This document shows positions 35,851 to 47,599 of a stretch of DNA of 64,000 nt, piece by piece. Under the pieces are notes generated by a model. It saw only the letters and a program-made list of their open reading frames with translations, was not told the DNA's origin and did not search any database. Positions within the stretch are counted from its first letter, which is position 1; each line of letters starts with the position of its first letter. The stretch spans positions 434,001 through 498,000 of the forward strand of contig JBAJFG010000086.1 of NCBI GenBank assembly GCA_037903475.1, given 5' to 3'. Source of the DNA: Ancylostoma caninum (taxonomy: Eukaryota > Nematoda > Chromadorea > Rhabditida > Ancylostomatidae). The translations under genes and the position numbers were made by a program.

Positions 35851-37100
35851 CCTTTTTTTCTGGAATTTCCAGCACAAAATTGTGAATTTTTCCGGGATGT
35901 AGGAGAGACGGGGGAGGTGATTTCCCCCAAAGAAGTATTAGACATAATTAAGTAGTAATATTAAAGTTTGAATAGGTCTGTGTTCATGTCTGTATTCAAC
36001 ATATGCAGTGATATCATTAGGCGTGCTATATAGAATTTTCTAGAGAAAATAATCAAGCTCAAAGGGTTACGGTGAGATACTCCCAGTTACTCATCCCTAT
36101 AGTAGGTTACTCTATTGCATATTATTCCTATGAGAGTTTGTTGTCACCTACATCCCGCGGAGTAAACAAGTTTCGCGATGGCATTCGCACTGGCACGATT
36201 CCAGTGCTCGTGCTCGTCCTCGTGATCTCTGAATAAGCACGGATTATGCGCGCATTCGCACGGATTACGTAGGAAACACGTTGGCTATGCCGACGAGATT
36301 TTTTTCCTGCCATGCTAGGAGCCGTGTCTAAATAAGACGTAGGAATACCGTAGTCCGACCCCCGCGTGTTCGTCTTGGGACGAGCTGCGTTGAGGTCAAA
36401 CGTTAACTGGACATAGTAAAGCCTACAAAATTTTACAAGAAAAAAACTACTTGATGTGGCAGTTCATGTTGGCCGGAAAATATTATTGTTGAACTTCATC
36501 TAATTATCGTCACATAATCACCTCAAGGTGGGCGTGGCTTACCCAGCACATGATCGACCAACTTGGCCACCACACTCGCCGATCTGAGCGAGTACGTCCA
36601 TATGTTAAGGGTACTAATACTTGTTTATTTATTTATTTGTTTATTTATTCATTCACTCATCTTTCGGTGTGCGCACAGGTGCGCTATGATTATGACATGA
36701 TTAGTTATGCTTCTTACTGCCCTCCAGAGGACCAATCGATACTCAGACTTTCTATTATTCTCCTTCAATTTAGAGAATGGTGTTGACAACGCGATGAAAA
36801 GTGCTCATTTTGCAGGACCGGTCTTGGAGCACTTCATATTTCCATCCAGAAAACCGCTATAATTGTAAACAAATACAGTAATCGATTACTGTCGGGGGTT
36901 AGTTCACATATTAGACACAAGTGTGGGCGAGAAAAAAAAATGAACCGGAGCACCATCCAATTAGGGTGAAATTGAACATTTGAATTTGTGCATAATTGGG
37001 CGCAATAAACCACGTGATGTATTTGGATTTTTCTGGATTCGGCTCGTTGTTTGGCATATGGAGAAAAAAATGCCAATAAGGTAGAGTAGACATAAATAAT
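35851..37100. other. No supported gene
   Basis: A 61-codon ATG frame on the minus strand (36313 down to 36128; basic N-terminus MAGKKSRRHSQRVSY) sits in a GC-richer stretch but has no splice partner or family. A TTTA-type run lies at about 36625-36655. Confidence 0.2.
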
Positions 37101-37109
37101 TTACATCTA

Positions 37110-38290
37110 CATTAACTTGCTGGTCCATACTTTGCAATATGCAGCACCTAATTGGACCAATACATTCTTTCGTCGTCTCCACTCACGCAATGAGCTGCCA
37201 ATTGCATGTTCCAAGTAACTTCTGGAATCCATGAGTGAACGTTCTAGGAGTGGACGCCGTTTCGTTTGATCACTCCCTTCAACTGCCATAGCGAGTTCCC
37301 ACGAATAAGCTCATTGTCTTTCAATAGCGCCAGGCACAAGATCCTTGACCTTCTTGGCTCTACGTAACTATGCACTTGTTCTTCTATCCAGAAGACAAAT
37401 CCCAACCAAGTATACTTCTATGAGCAGAGTCAAGTTTGTATTCGGATTTGAATACGTTTTGCTTTTATTCCATCCCGACACTTCTGGATGAAACAAAACG
37501 ATCACATCGCCAAAAACAGTTCAATCCAGCTTAATTTCGCATGAATTTTGCAGAGTGATTGAGTGGAACCATTTGTCCGAGGTGTACAAAAATTCTACAC
37601 ATTCAAATTGGACACTTCTAAGAGAGAACGTAAATCCTCTTCTCTTCATATCGCTGCTCAAGAACTCATTTGAGTTCAAACTAATACATAACCTATAAAA
37701 TATTCCATTATAACCAATAAATAAATAGTTAAACCAGAAACTTCCTTCGTACTCGTAGCGCTCATCTTCGAGCCGCAGCTTCATAAGTGTTCGTCGACGT
37801 CTGTAGCGAAACTTGTCCTAAGCCGGAATATAGCTAGTTGCCTGCCACGCGGGACTTTTACTTGTTATGCACGTATTTACGTATGCAGTTATGAATGCAC
37901 GTTTCTAGTAATCCTTCTATTCGCTCCAAAGGCTTCGATAGACGTCGCCAACATCTTCTATATACTATGTGCATAGATGACAAGAATGACAACAAAACGG
38001 AGATTGACATATGATAAAGCCTCGAACATAAACAAAACAAACCATGCTTCAATTACACTTACTTAGCACATATTAAAATCTGATCACGACTAATTTTCGT
38101 GGACTTCGTCGACGAGGTCATTTATCATCATTTGCAGTTCTTGAGCTGATTTTGCTTTCAGGACGACATTGTCAGCAAAGCGTAGATTGGTCTATCGCAT
38201 GCCACAAATGGACGGCCCATTCCACATCAAGTAATTAGAACCATTTAAAGGCGCTAATAAAAGAGTGGTAGTGTTCTTCCCTAGAGTTCA
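37110..38290 (-). pseudogene. Decayed non-LTR retrotransposon (LINE, probably RTE-like) reverse transcriptase
   Basis: On the minus strand, 38190-38110 reads TNLRFADNVVLKAKSAQELQ then MMINDLVDE. This is the reverse-transcriptase palm motif (normally FADD; here the second Asp is Asn), with a stop just before it. About 0.8 kb further on, 37260-37120 reads LERSLMDSRSYLEHAIGSSL then REWRRRKN, which resembles the region after the palm in nematode RTE-type elements. An SISAF-like stretch near 38240 precedes the palm. Frames are broken by stops and shifts, the spacing is enlarged, and no intact ORF remains. The element family is an inference from remembered motif patterns. Confidence 0.6.
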
Positions 38291-38519
38291 CAAGTGGTCT
38301 TGCCATTTTATGTCAAAGATGGGGGGGGGGTCCTCGATCACCTTAGTTCCCCTTATCTTTACGAATACCGAGTAGGCTCCACTAGAGCTTTCACCAGTCC
38401 TTCTCTCATGCCAGAGTTGCCCAATCGGTTCTGTCCGCCGTAGGAAGAGTATCATACTACTCCTTGATAATGATTTGACATGTCAGGGTACAATCTGGTA
38501 TCAGTCTCGTGTTACAGGT

Positions 38520-40060
38520 TCTCCAGGAAGAACACAGGTTGAAATGATTCCGGAAATCGTATCCGCTGACTCAGATTACCTAGGGAAAGTGAAATTTTAG
38601 TTTGATTAATGAGAACAATGCGACATTTTCTATCATGGTTTTTGAAGAAAACCAGTTTTTAATTAGATTACTTAACTAAACTCTAAAGTACACTGTCCAT
38701 CTCATTCAGACTAATTGCAGTGCGAAAAGATCATCAAACCAGTCGGCGAAAATGTGGATTCGTCCCGCAAGACAGCTCCCCCGCCTAGTTCGAACACAGA
38801 TGAGAGAAGCGACTTTTGAAAGGCGACTCCCTAGAGGCCGACTGTGTTTTTTTCTAACATCCTGAGATTGATCACCTCATGAAGCGATCAGTCGCGCATC
38901 GCGTCTGCAGTTGCGACGGTCGTTGACCAACTTCAACGCTACGTCAACAAAAACGCCATGCGCTGCGGGCTTGTTTACGTGGTTCTGCGTCCGTCATGTG
39001 CCGCGTGTCGCGTGAGACCTCTCTGCATCATGGAGCTGCTGCTAAAGAATGGTTCTCTGAAGTGTGAACTCCAATCCGGTGGGAATTTCGTGGAACAATA
39101 TCAGATTTCATGGTTTTTAGCATGGCAAAGGGCAAAGGGTGGGCGAGTTAATCCTGAAGAAGTAGGACGCGATAGGATAACCTTGAGATGAAGAATTAAC
39201 GGTCGTTTCCAATCGATATCAAATATTTTTATGACAGGCAAATGATTGTTCTTTAGTTTACTTTTACTCACCACACCCTATGCGTGATTACAAAAAAATC
39301 CTTAAAAACAACATAGAAACGGGTTTTGAAAGTGAAAATGCGTTCTGTGCGCTTTGATTTATAAATAAACATAATAAGTAGTGATAAGGGAAAATATTAT
39401 GTTAATGAGACCATAGATACCCCTAGGAAACAGTCGCTTATTTGACCTTTTCGTTCCCTCATCCATATACGGGTTAATAGACCTAAAAGCTTAGATCTTC
39501 TCAGCAACTCGTCAACATGGCGAGGAAATCTTTTCTTCGAGAGATCAGAAGACAAGAACGGCTCACCTTAGCTTACCTTGGGTTATCCTCCTATCCTATT
39601 CCCATATTTATCTTTTTTTTTGTTTTAATTGTTACATTTTTTTTCTAAATTTTATACTGCTCTGCGCTAAAGGAAGATCAAACCAATATATTGTGCATGT
39701 CTGCTACTGCACAAAAATGAAACAAGTACCTGTTCTTTGGCAAGTTTACATATATAATCTTTGCTATAGTTCCTCGGTGAAGAGCCTTAAAAGAGGTGCT
39801 CCGCGGCCAAAGTGTGCCCCAACGCCAAAGTACGCGATCTCGAGCAAACATTGTGAATAAATAGTCAATTACTGTGAACGTGCACTCAGCAGAGAAACGT
39901 GAAAAGTGCGCACGTCCAGAGTGAAACCGGAATAACCACATAAACACCCCACACTAAGGAGATTACCGCAAATAGGCCATAAATGACGCAGATCTGACGA
40001 ACTCTCCGACCATTCTCATTTCCTTGCGACTGTTTTTGTCATCATTTCCCAATTTAACTT
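38520..40060. other. No proven gene
   Basis: A frame through 38900-39190 (reading DQLQRYVNKNAMRCGLVYVV...) looks protein-like but lacks splice support. A segment at about 39775-39840 is related to 42461-42525. Confidence 0.25.
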
Positions 40061-40063
40061 CAG

Positions 40064-40360
40064 TTTCTGGTGTTCTACGCTGAACTTGTGCTTATGACAA
40101 CTCTGTTTGACGAGTTCGTGCAGCTCGCTATTCATAGCATTGAAAAATCGTGCACACTTCGCACTTCGTGTGTCCATGCCTTGCACTCCTCGTGATAAAA
40201 GTGCAAATTCACCTTTTCAACACGTTGTTGTCGACTTAACCATCGTCCTTTCAAGGTCACCGGATGTGATTTTTTTTCAGGTGAAGAAATATCCAGGAGA
40301 TTCGGGTACCCTCACCAGATGGAGCGACGGTCAATGGAGCCAACGTCGACGGAGCAGTAA
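40064..40360 (+). CDS. Possible 3' exons of a membrane-protein gene
   Basis: After an acceptor (AATTTAACTTCAG) the frame reads FLVFYAELVLMTTLFDEFVQ... for 43 codons to a stop at 40193, with one hydrophobic segment at the start. A second strong acceptor (TTTTTTTTCAG at 40280) leads to EEISRRFGYPHQMERRSMEP... and a stop at 40358-40360. The only donor that joins the two in phase is a weak T|GTGTCC near 40188. Each piece looks coding; the join is unproven and the family is unknown. Confidence 0.3.
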
Positions 40361-40561
40361 TCAATATTACATTGTTATTTTGTTTACATCGTTTCTTATT
40401 CGAGCAATCAATGATGCCCTTGTTGAATTGGAAACAAAAATTCATCAGATCATATTATTCAGGAATAACAACATAATCCCATTTGTGATTTTTTTCATTA
40501 AATTGTGCAACCGTCCTTTATTTTCTTTGTTTTTTACGTTTTAACTCCATTATGCTCGAGC

Positions 40562-40583
40562 GGTTCAGTTACCCAAGTTTTCA
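40562..40583 (+). other. SL1-like sequence, diverged
   Basis: GGTTCAGTTACCCAAGTTT matches the first 19 bases of SL1 at 17 positions. No donor follows. Confidence 0.4.
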
Positions 40584-40866
40584 AAGAAACGTTGGAATGA
40601 TGTTAGCTGTACATAATTCTAGGAAATATGTGGTTGAGATTTTCGCTGTTTTCTCCAGTCGTTTGCTTATTAGTTTACTACTACTAGGTTATTTTGATTC
40701 TTATAGCACTCAGTAGATTTCTTCTTAATAGTATATCAAGTGATATAAAGTGTTGTTATTCCTGAATAATATGATCGGATGAATGAAAATAAATAGATAA
40801 ATAAATAAATGAATATGTATGAGTAAAATCTCAGTAATAGACTGATATAAACGTTGATAATAAATA

Positions 40867-41043
40867 CAGTGAATTCCAGACAGCCGTGTGCAAGGGGCGG
40901 GACCGTGGCGTGGCACTCGAGTTCTCTGCTGCTGACAGAGGCAGATGACCAGAGTCAGTCAGTCATGCAGAGCGCCTGTGTCCCTGCCCAAGAAAGCCGC
41001 GCCGCGGTGCCGCCCCTCGCACACGGCCGTCTAGAATCCCCTG
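40867..41043. mobile_element. MITE, CAGGG family, copy 2, with TA duplication
   Basis: It starts CAGTGAATTCCAGACAGCCG and ends with the inverse of CAGGGGATTCTAGACGGCCG. GTGTGCAAGGGGCGG and its complement lie inside, and TA flanks both ends as in copy 1. Open frames on both strands are shadows. Confidence 0.7.
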
Positions 41044-41049
41044 TAGATG

Positions 41050-43380
41050 TTACCAAACTGTTTTGATTTTCACAGCACTCGGTAGATTTGTTTTTAGTAC
41101 ATAAATCAATATTAGTACTACCATTGTGTAACAATAATACTGAATGAATAAAAATGAACAAATAAGTGCGTATGAGTAGAATTCGAATGACAAAATGATA
41201 TAAACGTTGGAATAAATAGGTAAATTAAAGTGAAATGAGAGTATTATAAGAAATAGTATATATAAATTTGGTAGATAATTTACCCTGGCACAGTGCCAAG
41301 TTGATCAAAAGCAGGAAAATCGGGGAATTCTTGAGAAAACACCTAAACTTCCTCCTTCACCCAATGAATACCTATTCAAAACCACTGCGGTGGATAGTTG
41401 TGCCTCTGGTGGCGGTTTCTGACTATGTAGTTGTTTGTGCCACGAGTAATGTTACCAGTTTTGTTCCGTGTTCAGCTAGTGGTGAATACGCACAATTGCG
41501 GACTTTCGCCCGGCTTCTATTCGACTATTACCCCTACAGTAATTGTTCTGCTCTTGGTCGTCTTACAAGGGAAAACATGACGTTTGATCATGGGGAACGT
41601 TTTGGAAATCTATCCAGAAAACACTATTACCTGGTATATGCTGTGTAAGGATTTCTTTGGCTGAGTTGGCAAGGTTATTCACAGAATTGCTGACAAGTTT
41701 CGTACTTTTTCAAAGAGAATAAGTAATTTCCGCATGGCGCAGTAGTCTGAGGCGCTGAAGTTTGGTGGCTCAACCCTCGGAAAGGCAAATTCTCCAACGA
41801 TGTGAGAATCGAAAATTGATTGTAGATCATCTAGATCATCTATAGCAACAAAATTTCTGCCTCACAGAAGGGATTATTTGTCTCTCAGGCCAAAATGTGC
41901 CTAACACTTATTGTCTGTCTTCAAGGAATAGCCCTAACCTATGTAATACCATCGTAATTTGGTCCCTGATACAGTACTAACACTACAATTAACTCTGATG
42001 TTACTGTTAGTGACCTTAAGAAGAAAAGATTAATTGCTACATAGAGGAACATCATGATTTATGCTTCAAATTATAGGGACAGGTATCACATGGCATCACA
42101 TGTCTCTAAGAAGTTTGCCCTTTTCAGCATGAACTGGTCATTCAAGTCTTAGACTCGGTACACATACGTCCCGAATCCAGAAAAAAACCCAGTAGACTCC
42201 AGGACCTCACTTCAGAAATAACCTGAGCCATGGAGTTGAGTAAACGTTCCAATCGAGCATTTCTACGCAAATATTTGTCCAGAAAATTGATTCGAATAGT
42301 ATGAGAAGGTGTAAAAATCCTGGGAAAAGTCCAGAAATTCCATGGACTGAGCTATTTCTTTCTGCAGCAAGCGCAAGTACTTTGTAATTGCTGCTAAACT
42401 GCAGTTTTTCAACGATCCATATTTAGGAACAACATATTTAGGAAGCCAACATTTTGACCCTGGTGAGGTGCAAGAGGCGCTCTACGGCCAAGCCCTGCGC
42501 CAACGCCAATGCCTGTGGCTGATCAGCACAAAAAAAGCTCATTGGTCATGCTATGGGTACAGGCACCGGATATCCGTACTAAATGTTTTTCTTGGGTTTT
42601 GCAAGGCAAACTTTCAACCTATAGATATATTTAGTAAATAAATCCGAGTAAATTCCAGTCACGCTATCTCACACTGATGAATGAGCATGCATCCCAGACA
42701 TATTTTCTCTCCAACAAGATGAATGACACGAGTAAATCGCTTGTTTTCAACGTCCGTTCGATGTGAAACGCGTCTAAACGTCATCAGAATGAATCTTTTA
42801 TTTCCAGAAATATCCTTAATAATAAGAGCACTGTTATGTACAAAATCAACATAAAAATTGCTAAAATAGCACCCGTCATAATGAGTAAAGAAGCAAGAAG
42901 GACACAGAGAAGACGAAGAAGAATCTGAAGAATCTGCGGGGTAAACGAACCATTAGCGAAGATTGAACTATGCACACTACAAGACGCCAAACAACGCCAA
43001 TCTGGTTCACATTTTACCAGAAAGAATAGTTACAACTAGACTAATAGAGAACCCGAAAACAATATGGTGAACGCGTGTTTCTGTGGGTGTGTGTTGTGTT
43101 TCGGGGATCTTCACCCAGAATGCGGTGAATCATCGTCACTCAGCAGAACAGACAGACATAGTGCACGCGCGCGATAACCGCACGGTGGTACCTCGTATGG
43201 CAAGGGGGGGGGGGGTGGGAGGGGTGGCTAGGTTACGTGTTAGAAACCGGAAACAGAATAGAACTGTTGGTGGTACACGCTAATCGTGTATATCGAAACC
43301 GTGGCAACTCGTCCTGACTATATGTAGTATGGGGCCGCGGGCCGCATGGCTGGAGGCTGCAAAGGCCCGCGGCGTCGTGT
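41050..43380. other. No proven gene; three items of interest
   Basis: An open frame ending at 41648 (126 codons, ...SRKHYYLVYAV) runs into a good donor (GT|GTAAGG at about 41645) and has a hydrophobic start, but no partner exon was found. A tRNA-like A-box segment lies at 41737-41790. A hydrophobic 68-codon minus frame lies at 42990-42784. Confidence 0.25.
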
Positions 43381-43383
43381 CAT

Positions 43384-46300
43384 TTAGACCCGCGAGTACT
43401 CCTCATACGTGGTGAACGGAGACTCGTCCTCCTCGAGAATTGTCGGCATTGGCTCGATATGGCTGAGATGCGACGACAGCGACGACCTGAAATTATGCTG
43501 AATGACATTCAGGAAGAGCTGCAAGGGCAATCCAGGGCAAGCTCATTACTAGAGATCGAACGCGGTGCTTCGTAGGGCAAGTTTACGAGTACTACTGAGC
43601 CGCGGCCGCGGGCCATATGGCACTGCCGCGGCCCTAGTAATTCCCGACGAAATGACTCCACCGAGGCTCGCTACCGCCAAATGTTGCACTTTTTTCCAAT
43701 TCCTGTGCATTGTACAACAAAAGTGCACGTCTACCCGCTGGGAAACTACCACAGCCACTCAGATCTTCCCGCATAACCATAGAATTTTCCCTCTGGTATT
43801 GTTTCATGCTAAAGTTCACCGGTTCAACAGAAACGTCTGCGAATGTTTTGCATGATAACGACGGAAAAATACATATCATATGCAGCGCGACAATCGCTGC
43901 GTCGTGAAACACGACGGTCACATGATCAGCTGATCGGCATTCATCAATGTGTCAGCGCGTGGAATACCTTTCTGGATGAAAAACCACATGACAAAAGAAG
44001 TAAGCAAAAAGGGCAACGAGCCAGTGGAACTCTCCTTTCCCAGCCAAAGCATTGAGATAAGGTCAAAGAAGTGAATCACTGCTGTGTTGCCTTTTCTCGC
44101 TCACGAGTGAGAGTTCAGAGTCCCTAAGGTGGGAAATTTTTATCTGGAAACATTCCCCAAGTGGTAATTCATGGATTTTACATCCAAAGACAGGTCCAGA
44201 CCGCTTACGTTTCGTGAAAAGGAGTAAATGCACTAGTTTTACTCATTCTGACTCATCCTGGAACAATGGGACCAGGGCTATGAGTCGAATCAACGAATTG
44301 ACCCTCAACGGCGATTTTCTATCCTGATTTTTTTAGGATCTTACCGGAGTAACAGATAAAAAATTGAAATTTCTTTAACACATACATAGCGCTGACTGGG
44401 ACCTTAACTCCCACAAAAGAGAGCTTTTCTTCTAGAGACAACGCTAAGGAAGCGGTTCCATGCTATGTTTAATGATTTCGAAAGAAAAAAAACGCAAAAA
44501 AATAGAATTCAAGATCGTAGCACTGCAAAATATAATCCAGACGTGTTTCTTGGATACAATTTCATGCAATCAATGGCATTAGATGGGTTAAATTACCCAA
44601 GTTCTTGGCATTCTGTGATATTTTCTATCCCAAAACGTTCAGCTCTGATTTTCTTTCTCGTTCTAATTCTTTCTTCTTTTTCATTTTTCAACATCTTAGA
44701 TTTATTTAGTAAATCTCAGCCGCTTACCTTTGGATCCAGAATTGAGCTCAACATTATGTTTTGTACCCCTTTCACCATTTATCCTGGGACTTTTCATCCA
44801 GAAACAAGGGCTATTAGGACAGCTGTATGGATGTAATTTGTTGCCCAGGCTGTTTTACAGCAGTTATGTAGAAAAACAGCTAGGACATCTCTTCTGGGAA
44901 TGCAACATTTGAGCTTGGAATCCAGGGACACATGAATGCCACGTGAATTTACCCTTTGGGCGTCTTCCTGGGTAATTTAGAGCAAATGGAATGCTAATTT
45001 ACTTGAGAAAAACCATCCAGAATAGCCTAAGGATGTTGTTGGTTGTTCTGGATGGGATTTCCCCAGAAACGAGAGGAAATCACCGTTTCTGAGCTATAAA
45101 ATGCCAAAAAACTTTCAACTGTGATAAGCGCTCAAAATCAGTTGAGAACCTTTTCCGGATCATTCCCAATTGTTGCTCTTGGGATTCAAGGCAAGAATGC
45201 TCTTCACATGCTCCCTCCGCGCCTCATTCAGTATGCATCTGTCATCCAGAATTATCCTGCTTCTATGCAATTTCTGCATAAGAAGCAATTATTCCCAGTT
45301 GAAGCAGAAAATGAGACGAGAATGCTATTTCCTGCTATTTCTCCACCCCCCCCCCCCACCCTCCCCCTTCTCCTTCTGCAGGATAACCTGCAGACGGACA
45401 TGCACCGAGTTGCAGAAACACCAAATACAATTTAGTGCCGCTGTGTTCACTCGCAAACTCCCACTAATGGGTTCCTCTCAGGGCAGCGTCTTCGAATAAC
45501 TTGCCCCACCGTGCACCAGACCTGACCTCCTAGACCTCATAGAAAGAAAAGGAAACGATGTCCTTACCTCTGCCGTTGCTTTTTCCTCTCCTCATAGATT
45601 TGAGCCAGGCACATTTTCGACGATTGTACTTGATCTGAAATCAACAACAAAATGAGATCCACTGCCGAAAAAGCCGCCTGATTCCAGGAAATTGGTCGCT
45701 CCGCTAGAGCGTAATGACTTCCTGGGATGTTTCCAAACCCTCTGACGAGCTCATTTCCGTAGCACAGCGTTCAAAGGCCACTATCGTCATTTGCAAACAC
45801 TCTGGATTGTTCTCAGGATTGGCTATGGATGTGTTAAATGAGGAATTTATGACATTGCCACGGGGAAAGGAGGGCAAAGACCGCAGTTGGGAGGGGGGGG
45901 GGTCCAGAAGTCAGGTAGCAGGGGGGTCAGCTGTGCATAACTGATAATCCTCGTTTGCTGGTATTTTTAACCAGTATTTGTTTCAGTATCGCGAATAACA
46001 ACGAATAGTGAATGAATAATAATGACGTGTATGAGACGAAGCGCGGCGTTGTTGATGAGCCACCACCAGCGCCCCCCGGCTCACCATCTCACCCCCCGGT
46101 CTTCACTCAAAACAAAAGAACTAATACTGCTGCTGGGGTGGGAAAATGACTGATGCCCCGTCATCCTAGAGGTCATCCAGAAATCAAAGCCAGAAGCGCC
46201 CTTGTTTACGTGTCCTTGGGGCATCGACCAAAAGGGCCGGCTACTTCTCAGAGGTTTCCGCCGGAGAGGGGGGGGGGCTTAGAAATCACCGCCTATTCTC

Positions 46301-47320
46301 TCAAATGTTTGGGGCAAAAGCTGAAGTTTGTCTGCATCCGAACAGTTGTTAGGGTCGTCTGGAATGTGTCCAACTGACGCTATTTGAATCACTGGGGTAA
46401 ATTCTGGAAGAGTGAGTGAGTGAGTGCACATAGAAATTTTAGCGAGGATTTTTTCCCGGAAATCGCTCAAAAACATGGGAAAAGTTCGCAAAAAATTAAA
46501 ATTCACCACCGGAAAGTCAAAACTAGGATAAAAGCCAACAGCTTTGGGTAAACTGTACTTTTACCGCGCAAAAACGCTCTTTCCTACACCGAAAGTCCAA
46601 GAAAAAGCAGGAAGTCACATGAATACCTAGACGTGACATCTTTCACTGCACGTTTACTTAGTCTCTTGACCAAACAGTGGCGGAACGCTGTACATCTGAT
46701 AAAAGCAAAGAACGAAATCCTGCGGTTGATCCGCAACTTGCACGTAAGCCGGGGGAACGATAGTGGGAGGTATAAGACCCCCATGTTTTGCTCTCAATCC
46801 AAACACTATGGGAAAGGTCACTGTTATTTGAAGGTCATTTTAACACATTTTCGGATGAGAGAAGAGGAAAGTCACGAGACCTCAATGATTTTTTGGTCAT
46901 AAGGACAAATGGAAGTTTGCCTTGCCCTTTTCGGGAACCTGTTAGGTGGCCTAACGTGGAAATGGACATTGGACTAGGTAACAGGTGTTGGGACGGGGTT
47001 TCAGGATCTCAGAGGGGTGAGGAACTCTCGGGGGCTGACAAAAGCTCTCAGGATGCGAAAAAAGTGGTATAAATTGCTATGGAAGGTGAACTGTGGGTGA
47101 TGTATCCAGAAACTAATGCTGTACCCCATCCTGGAGCCTTGGACAACCTTAAGCTCCAGCAATTTAAAGAGCAGTAATGGAGATGACCACGGATTCGAGC
47201 TATGAAGAGTTGGGAAACATCCACGAATCCAGAAATAATATCCAAAGACTCCAAAGACTTACTTCCTTTGCCGACAAGCTTCATCAACTTGACAAAGAAG
47301 CTCTTTCTCTTCATAGACAT
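43384..47320 (-). CDS. Unidentified three-exon gene encoding about 75 residues with a PDZ-type C-terminus
   Basis: Exons on the minus strand: 47320-47263 (MSMKRKSFFVKLMKLVGKG, donor GGAA|GTAAGT), 45634-45568 (QVQSSKMCLAQIYEERKKQR..., acceptor TTGATTTCAG, donor GAG|GTAAGG) and 43486-43384 (SSLSSHLSHIEPMPTILEED... ending EEYSRV, acceptor ATAATTTCAG). The phases (1, then 2) join without a stop. The protein has a strongly basic N-terminal half and an acidic C-terminal third, and ends S-R-V, which fits a class I PDZ ligand (S/T-x-hydrophobic). No membrane span or signal peptide is seen. A GC-rich stretch (47390-47600) upstream could be its promoter. Alternatives: the first exon also reads well in another frame (HDVYEEKELLCQVDEACRQR) and may be internal to a longer gene, and the last exon could start at 43518 instead. 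Family unknown. Confidence 0.5.
44586..44607 (+). other. SL1-like sequence, diverged
   Basis: The core AAATTACCCAAGTT gives 18 matches of 22 to SL1. No donor follows. Confidence 0.35.
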
Positions 47321-47599
47321 CGTGATTGTCGTGTGTTAACTGTTACTAACAGTACAGTAGTAGCAAATTGACAGTAATATGTAGTAGTTGACAGCCGAAC
47401 TGTTTCTAGGACAGCACGTCCGACCAGTAGGCTACAGATGCGATGTACGCACTGGAATAGATGGAACGTCCGTTCGGAGGCGGAGCGATTCGCGACGCCG
47501 ACTCCGCCCACTCGGCCGACAGCCACCGCCCCACGCGGCGGTGGAAAACGCGGAATTCACGAACGAAACACAAACATGGCGAACAACAACAACACGATT

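Noticed and set aside
42784..42990. 68-residue hydrophobic minus-strand protein
   Set aside because: A TCTTC/TTATT-rich tract gives leucine and isoleucine by composition; no splice or homology support.
45121..45499. Two overlapping frames of 104 and 109 codons
   Set aside because: Both run through a C12 tract, with no start context, splice site or family.
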